Positions 57,317 to 64,000 of a stretch of DNA of 64,000 bases are shown here, piece after piece. Under the pieces are notes generated by a model. The model was not told the origin of the DNA, searched no databases, and saw only the letters and a program-made list of their open reading frames with translations. Origin of the DNA: Subtercola boreus (GTDB lineage: Bacteria; Actinomycetota; Actinomycetes; Actinomycetales; Microbacteriaceae); contig NZ_NBXA01000011.1 of the NCBI RefSeq assembly GCF_003399625.1, forward strand, positions 35,818 through 99,817, in the 5' to 3' direction. Positions within the stretch are counted from its first letter, which is position 1; every line of letters begins with the position of its first letter. Position numbers and translations under genes: made by a program.

Positions 57317-58318
57317 CTAACCGACCCGCGAGGCGGGCGACACCGTGAGCGCGGGGTCCCGCGTGACGAGGTCGCCGAGCGCCTCGTCGATCGCTGTGAG
57401 CTGGCCGGCCTCGAGCTTCACTCCGGACGCAGCGACGTTCGACGCGATCTGCTCGGGCTTGGATGCCCCGATGATCGCCGAGGCGACGTTGGGGTTCTGC
57501 AGCACCCACGCCACAGCGAGCTGCGCCATGGTGAGCCCGGCCTCGTCGGCGATCGGCTGCAGCTTCTGCACCCGGGTGAGGGTGTCGTCGTCGAGCCAGC
57601 GCGTCATGAAGTTCGCGCCGCCCTTCGTGTCGGTCGCGCGCGAGCCCTCCGGCACAGGCGCGCCCGGCTTGTACTTGCCGCTGAGAGCACCGCCGGCGAC
57701 AGGCGACCAGACGATCTGCGAGAGACCGGCCTCTACAGACGCAGGCACCACTTCGGCCTCGATCACTCGCCAGAGCATCGAGTACTGCGGCTGGTTCGAC
57801 ACGAGCTGGAAGCCGAGCCGGTGCGCGAGGGTCGACGCCTCACGGATCTGCGCCGCCGTCCACTCGCTCACCCCGATGTAGAGCGCCTTGCCCTGGCGCA
57901 CGATGTCGGCGAAGGCTGTCATCGTCTCCTCGAGCGGCGTCTCGTAGTCGTAGCGATGCGCCTGGTACAGGTCGACGTAGTCGGTGCGGAGCCGGGTCAG
58001 CGAGCCCTCGATCGACTCCATGATGTGCTTCCGGCTGAGACCGGTGTCGTTCGGCCCGGAACCGGTCGGGAAGTAGACCTTCGTGAAGATCTCGATGGAT
58101 GACCGGCGCTCGTTCTTCAGCGCCTTGCCGAGCACCTTCTCCGCAGCGGTCGCGGCGTACGCGTCAGCGGTGTCGAACGTCGTGATGCCGTTCTCGAGGG
58201 CAGCGGCCACGCTCGCGCGGGCCACCTCGTTCTCGACCTGCGAACCGTGCGTGAGCCAGTTGCCGTAAGTGATCTCCGAGATCTTGAGTCCGCTGTTGCC
58301 GAGGTACCTGAATTCCAT
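57317..58318 (-). CDS. Aldo/keto reductase
   Basis: A 333-residue NADPH-dependent oxidoreductase of the voltage-gated-potassium-channel-beta or YghZ-like AKR group. The barrel and catalytic residues are visible: FDTADAYA (Asp and Tyr), FTKVYF (Lys) and LYQAHRYD (His), with AGGALSGKYKPG and AIIGASKPEQI for cofactor binding. Likely detoxifies aldehydes such as methylglyoxal, by family analogy. ATG 58318 (MEFRYLGNSGLKIS) is the true start; the in-frame upstream sequence is the tandem repeat. TACCCT ends six bases before it. Confidence 0.93.
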   Translation of the reverse strand: MEFRYLGNSGLKISEITYGNWLTHGSQVENEVARASVAAALENGITTFDTADAYAATAAEKVLGKALKNERRSSIEIFTKVYFPTGSGPNDTGLSRKHIMESIEGSLTRLRTDYVDLYQAHRYDYETPLEETMTAFADIVRQGKALYIGVSEWTAAQIREASTLAHRLGFQLVSNQPQYSMLWRVIEAEVVPASVEAGLSQIVWSPVAGGALSGKYKPGAPVPEGSRATDTKGGANFMTRWLDDDTLTRVQKLQPIADEAGLTMAQLAVAWVLQNPNVASAIIGASKPEQIASNVAASGVKLEAGQLTAIDEALGDLVTRDPALTVSPASRVG

Positions 58319-58324
58319 GTTCTC

Positions 58325-58330
58325 AGGGTA
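58325..58330 (-). promoter_or_regulatory. -10 hexamer TACCCT of the leaderless aldo/keto reductase gene
   Basis: On the minus strand TACCCT ends six bases before the ATG (58318). Confidence 0.45.
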
Positions 58331-58336
58331 GCTTCT

Positions 58337-58400
58337 CCGGGTGGGCGGATGGCCGGGTGGGCGGATGGCCGGGTGGGCGGATGCCCGGGTGGGCGGATGC
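58337..58400. repeat. 16-bp tandem repeat, four copies
   Basis: CCGGGTGGGCGGATGG twice, then CCGGGTGGGCGGATGC twice, directly joined. It fills the gap between the aldo/keto reductase promoter and the 3' end of the DedA/rhomboid/LPG gene and may affect the promoter's upstream region. Confidence 0.9.
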
Positions 58401-58413
58401 CCGCGCATCCGTC

Positions 58414-61308
58414 TCAGCGTTGCAGCCCCATCTTCGCGATGCCGAGCAGCGACTCGTGCGGGAGGAACGCCCGCGTGAGCCCGAGTGCGATCTTCGGCAG
58501 GTCGCCCTCATCCCGGTACAGCAGGCTCATGCGTTCGTAGCGCGGGTTGAACTTCGTCTTGAAGTTGTGCAGTGACTGGAACCCGTAGAGCGGTTCGAGC
58601 ACCTTGCCGAGCGAGTCGAGCACCGCGTCGATCCCGCTCGCCTCGTACCCCGCAGCGTGCGCCAGCGGTGCGCCCGAGAGGGAGACGAAGAGCGCGCCCT
58701 CGGCCTGGAAGTGCAGGCACGAGGAGGCGATCAGGTATTCCATCACGGGACGGAAGGCACCGTCGTCGCGGCGGCGCATCAGGTCGAGCGTCCAGCCGCG
58801 CACGGTGTCGTCGGCACCGAACACGGGCAGCCAGCTCAGCACGCCCTGAACGGTGCCCGATTCATCCAGAGCCAGCGCGGTCTTCACGTGCGGGTCGAGC
58901 GCCTCGTCGACGCCGCCGAGTGTGAAGCCCATCTCGGGCAGGGCCTTGTCACCCACCCATTCCTCGGAGATGGCGCGCACCTGCGACACGATCTCCCACG
59001 GCTCGTCGGCCAGCACGGTCATCCGAAAGCTGACCTTCTCGCGATCCGCGCGATTGAGAGCCGATCGGATGACCTGCCACTTCTTTCCCGTCATCTCGAG
59101 GGTCGGCAGGTCGATGATCGTGTCTTCGGCGACCTGCAGGTGCGTCCAGCCCTCGGGGGCGACGGCCAGAGTGGCATCGGAGACCGAGAACAGGGCGGGC
59201 GCGAGACCGATCCGCTCGCATTCGGCCACCCATTCGGCGATCGTGGCGCCCAGCTTGTCGGCCGGACCGATGGGGTCGCCGAGGGCGAGCGCGACGCCCG
59301 AGCGCCGCTGGTACGCGACGAAGCTCTCACCGTCGGCGGTGACGAAGTACTGGTTCTCGTCCCACATCGTCATCCAGGAGAGGGTGCCGCCGCCGTCGTT
59401 GGTGAGGATGGCGAGAGGGGTCTTGCGGGCATCCGTCGTCTGCCGCACGATCCGCCGCGACCGCCGCCACGGCACCCGGTAGGCGCCGCGACCGAGCCAG
59501 AGCAGAACCAGCAGCGCGATCCAGAGCGAGGAGTTCGTCATTGTCACGAACAGGCTCGGCGGGAAGTCGCGCGCGACGATCGCGTAGGCGGCGAGGACCA
59601 CGAACTCGAGCACATTGAACACACCGAGGACGACGCCGACCAGCCAGGGCAGGCGGTGCCCGAGCCGCACACCATTCGCGATCAGGGCGATGACCACGAC
59701 ATCGATCGCCACGTCGACCCAGGTGCTCGCCCCCGCCAGGGCGCTGGTGGTGGCGTCGTCTGCGGGGAGCAGTGTGCCGATGGCCTCGACCACGGCGAGG
59801 ATGACCAGGCTGGCGAAGGCGAGGATCCGCCACTCGCGGCTGCTCGGCCGGCCGACACGGCTGCCGCGCGGCTGCAGGAACGGCACGATGACCATCACGA
59901 CCACCACTCCGAAGAAGTGTTGGATGTCGGACTGCGTGCCGATGTAGATGAGCGACACGGTCACGAAGGCGAAGAGGGCGAAGCGTGCCCGGAGGCGCCA
60001 GGGTGCCCGGAGCGTCACGAGCACCGCTGCGAGGCAGGCGAACATGCCGCCGGAGGGTCCGACGTCGTGCTGCAATGACAGTCTGCTGGCCCATTCGCTG
60101 TCGAACGAACGGGCCGCAAGGAGGAAGAACACGGTTCCGATGACGGCGAACAGCTGGCCGCCGACGAAGATGCCGAACGTACGGAAGGTGCCGAAAGTGC
60201 GCTCGGCCCAGCCGACCCCCACGATCAGCCCCACCAGCAGGATCGCGTAGTGGATCGGCAGGCGTGCGAAGAACGTGCCGGTGATGACGCTCCACCAGTG
60301 GCCGTCGAGTGTCGCCGGCACCCCGTAGGCGATGGATGCGTACCAGGGCCGCGCGGTGATCGGATCCCAGAGAGCGCCGGTGGCGATGCCCGCCACGAGG
60401 AAGAGGCCGAGAAGTGTTGCGGTGAACGGGGTGCGCTTGATGGCGCGGCCGACGGGGGTGAAGACGGTGACGAGGGCGGCCCCGATTCCTGCGAGACCAG
60501 CGACTCCGGGGCCCGCGGCACTGCCGGGGGTGCCGGGCTTCAGACCGGCCGAGGCGGCGAGGGGGCTGAGGCTGCCGTCGGTTTCGAAGAGGTCGCTCAT
60601 CGTGAGGGCGGGGGTGGCGGCATCCGGGGTTCCGCCGGACCCCGGGGTGCCGCCCGCGGTCGCTGCGGGAGCAGGTGCAGGTGCGGGTGCGGGCGCGGCG
60701 GTCGCTGCCGCAGCTGCCCGGCGGCGCGACCGGTAGACCGCGACTGTGGCGAGCACCACGATGCCGACCACCACCGCGAGCAGTGCGAACCAGGTGAACT
60801 GGTGGATGAGCTCCTCCGCAGCACGGCCCAGCAGTGTCACGACCAGCGTCACCGCTCCGCTCCAGACGATGGCCCCCAGCACATTGGCGACGAGGAAACG
60901 GCGGTACGGCATCCGGAGCGTGCCGGCCAGCGGGCCGACGATCACCCGCAGGAACGCGACGAACCGGCCGCCGAACACCGCCAGGGCGCCCCAGCGGTTC
61001 ATCACGCCGATGGCGCGGTGGATGCGGTCGGGGCTGAACCGGTCGGGAAAACGCCTGGCGAGCACCGCCAACAGGCGCACCCCGAACCGGCGGCCGATGA
61101 AGTAGCCCGCTGTGTCACCGACGACGGCGCCGACCGCGGCTGCGAGTCCGACCAGCCACGGGGAGACACTGCCGCCGAGCGCCACGAGGGTGCCTGCGAT
61201 GAGGATGGTCTCCCCGGGCAGGGGCACGCCGAGGCTCTCCACCGCGACGAAGACGAGCACGACCAGCAGAACCGCGGCGGGAGGGATGGTGCCGAGCCAA
61301 TGATCCAC
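58414..61308 (-). CDS. DedA + rhomboid-like + LPG-synthase-like (DUF2156) fusion protein
   Basis: A 964-residue membrane protein. Residues 10-195 are a DedA/SNARE-associated domain (VESLGVPLPGETILIAG; FGGRFVAFLRVIVGPLAG), a group including phospholipid scramblases. Residues 196-285 are an Ala/Pro/Gly linker. Residues 290-480 look like a rhomboid, with E369, S419 in GPSGGMF and H464 in IQHFFG, the Ser-His dyad. Further helices occupy 495-605. Residues 625-964 match the tandem-GNAT domain of MprF/LysX-type aminoacyl-phosphatidylglycerol synthases. Start GTG 61308 with AAGGGG six bases upstream; TAAACT (61369-61364) is a possible -10. Confidence 0.88.
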   Translation of the reverse strand: MDHWLGTIPPAAVLLVVLVFVAVESLGVPLPGETILIAGTLVALGGSVSPWLVGLAAAVGAVVGDTAGYFIGRRFGVRLLAVLARRFPDRFSPDRIHRAIGVMNRWGALAVFGGRFVAFLRVIVGPLAGTLRMPYRRFLVANVLGAIVWSGAVTLVVTLLGRAAEELIHQFTWFALLAVVVGIVVLATVAVYRSRRRAAAAATAAPAPAPAPAPAATAGGTPGSGGTPDAATPALTMSDLFETDGSLSPLAASAGLKPGTPGSAAGPGVAGLAGIGAALVTVFTPVGRAIKRTPFTATLLGLFLVAGIATGALWDPITARPWYASIAYGVPATLDGHWWSVITGTFFARLPIHYAILLVGLIVGVGWAERTFGTFRTFGIFVGGQLFAVIGTVFFLLAARSFDSEWASRLSLQHDVGPSGGMFACLAAVLVTLRAPWRLRARFALFAFVTVSLIYIGTQSDIQHFFGVVVVMVIVPFLQPRGSRVGRPSSREWRILAFASLVILAVVEAIGTLLPADDATTSALAGASTWVDVAIDVVVIALIANGVRLGHRLPWLVGVVLGVFNVLEFVVLAAYAIVARDFPPSLFVTMTNSSLWIALLVLLWLGRGAYRVPWRRSRRIVRQTTDARKTPLAILTNDGGGTLSWMTMWDENQYFVTADGESFVAYQRRSGVALALGDPIGPADKLGATIAEWVAECERIGLAPALFSVSDATLAVAPEGWTHLQVAEDTIIDLPTLEMTGKKWQVIRSALNRADREKVSFRMTVLADEPWEIVSQVRAISEEWVGDKALPEMGFTLGGVDEALDPHVKTALALDESGTVQGVLSWLPVFGADDTVRGWTLDLMRRRDDGAFRPVMEYLIASSCLHFQAEGALFVSLSGAPLAHAAGYEASGIDAVLDSLGKVLEPLYGFQSLHNFKTKFNPRYERMSLLYRDEGDLPKIALGLTRAFLPHESLLGIAKMGLQR

Positions 61309-61557
61309 GTGGAGCCCCCTTGATGCGACAGCGGGCGTGGGCGCCCCCCGTCTGGTGCAACCCAGTTTAGAGTCGTCGCAGTGCCAACACCGTAGACCTG
61401 CGTCGGGTGGGCAGACGTTCACCCGAAGTGGGGCGGGCCCGGTGGCCCGGTCCGGCGGGCCTCATCGACGGCGTGCCGGATCGACGGGATGGCCTGCTGG
61501 TGCAGATCGATGGGGGCCAGACCCTCGCCGATCACCCGCCCCTGACAGACTGGACGC

Positions 61558-63191
<1,634 letters not shown>

Positions 63192-63195
<4 letters not shown>

Positions 63196-63905
63196 GCGCC
63201 GCCGGCCCTGCCGCTCCTGCCGGTTCTGTCGCTTCGGCTGCGGGCATGGCGGCCGTTCCGCAGCAGTACGTCGGTCTGGTGCGGGGCATCAACGTCGGCG
63301 GGAACAACCGCATCACGATGGCCGACTTCCGCGCGGTCTTCGAGGGGCTCGGCTTCTCCGACGTGAAGACGCTGCTGCAGAGCGGCAACGTGGTCTTCGC
63401 CTCGGCCCGGCCACTCGGGCTCGCGGATGTCGCTGCCATCGAGCGCGCGTTCGAGGCCGCAGCCGGCTTTCGCGCGGGCTTCGTGGTGCTGTCGGCCGCT
63501 CAGTTCCTCGCGATCCTCGATCAGAACCCGCTTCTCGCCGTCGGCACCGACCTCTCGCGCCTCGTCGTCACGTTCCTGCCGCAGGCTCCGGATGCGGCCC
63601 CTGCCGCCACCTCCGCCACCTCCGCCACCTCCGCCACCTCCGCCACCTCCGCCACCTCCGCCACCTCCGCCACCCCCGCCGGCTCTTCGGGCGCTGCCAC
63701 CTCCTTCGAGCTACCCGAAGCGGACGCCACCCTCCCCGAAGTCTTCGCGGCCAGCCAGTACGCGATCTACTCCTGGCACCCCGACGGCATCTCGAACAGC
63801 CGTGTGCCCGCCACCTTCTGGAAGAGGCTCGGCCCCGTCTACACCGCGCGCAACGTGAACACCGCGAACAAGCTCGCCGCCCTCCTCCGCGCCCGCACCG
63901 CCTGA
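63192..63905 (+). CDS. DUF1697 family protein with variable A-T-S repeat
   Basis: A 237-residue protein. DUF1697 sequence is clear: YVGLVRGINVGGNNRITMADFRAVFEGLGF, VKTLLQSGNVVFAS and, after the repeat, WKRLGPVYTARNVNTANKLAALL. Between the two halves are seven Ala-Thr-Ser units (about 139-159) coded by a nine-base repeat, a flexible spacer in place of a loop. Function unknown. The first 20 residues are Ala/Gly/Ser-rich; GTG 63192 overlaps the ABC-F stop, and ATG 63246 is an alternative start. The remaining bases to 64000 show no gene. Confidence 0.88.
63606..63677 (+). repeat. Nine-base coding microsatellite in the DUF1697 gene
   Basis: Seven perfect GCCACCTCC units (63606-63668) and one GCCACCCCC (63669-63677), in frame as Ala-Thr-Ser. 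Slippage would change length without a frameshift. Confidence 0.95.
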
Positions 63906-64000
63906 CCGCGCCCCCCGTTCTCCCGTCCCGCCTGACCCGCAGGCCCGGCCCCGCCCGACCCGATCCGAGGCCCGAAGGAGGCGCAGATCGCGGCCGGGAG

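Noticed and set aside
61309..61422. 38-codon N-terminal extension of the DedA fusion
   Set aside because: It is Cys/Arg-rich and non-homologous; GTG 61308 has AAGGGG six bases upstream and begins the first helix.

Overview
The window is high-GC actinobacterial chromosome, most likely Microbacteriaceae. The grounds are the GC-rich codon use, the frequent GTG starts, the gene orders rpsP-khpA-rimM-trmD, rplS-lepB-rnhB-DUF2469-yraN-comM-dprA and rpsB-tsf-pyrH-frr-cdsA, the alanine/acidic tails on S16, S2 and RimM, and the GlgE-type glucan genes. I see no rRNA, tRNA, CRISPR array, insertion sequence or prophage. The genus call is inference; no search was run.

Layout. 1-513: 5' part of a YbdK-type carboxylate-amine ligase (minus). 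739-2925: ribosome and tRNA maturation cluster (S16, KhpA, RimM, TrmD), facing methionine aminopeptidase. 3828-10135: small membrane protein, L19, signal peptidase I, RNase HII, DUF2469, YraN, ComM, DprA. 10243-14365: metallophosphoesterase, XerC, an M23 protein and a sugar porter. 14574-20570: S2, EF-Ts, UMP kinase, RRF, CdsA, a DivIVA-repeat protein, a small Zn-ribbon-like protein and an alpha/beta hydrolase. 20636-25912: two AI-2E family membrane proteins flanking a large secreted or membrane protein and a thioredoxin-fold co-chaperone. 26019-35394: alpha-glucan locus (GlgB, GlgE, GlgP, GlgX). 35451-47329: cysteine desulfurase, MnmA, LigA and GatCAB, interrupted by a minus-strand pair (HerA-like DUF853 ATPase and a membrane EEP phosphatase). 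47474-50897: DUF1345, SDR, DinB-like, GNAT and DUF427 genes. 50902-56804: GntR regulator with a duplicated palindromic operator, a divergent MFS transporter, then a type III PKS, ICMT-like methyltransferase and FAD monooxygenase set (phenolic-lipid-like) and an MpaB-like protein. 57072-63905: small membrane protein, aldo/keto reductase, a 964-residue DedA + rhomboid-like + LPG-synthase-like fusion, an ABC-F ATPase and a DUF1697 protein.

How the genes work together. Most of the window is core growth machinery: ribosome assembly, tRNA modification, translation factors, protein maturation and export, DNA uptake or repair, chromosome dimer resolution and phospholipid synthesis. Accessory modules are glucan metabolism, the PKS cluster and the DedA/rhomboid/LPG fusion.

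Non-coding structure is rich. Several convergent intergenic gaps carry a large near-perfect inverted repeat, and two of these share sequence. At least fifteen genes have a -10-like hexamer ending exactly six bases before the start codon, the signature of leaderless transcription. Structured leaders precede lepB, rplS, rpsB and tsf.
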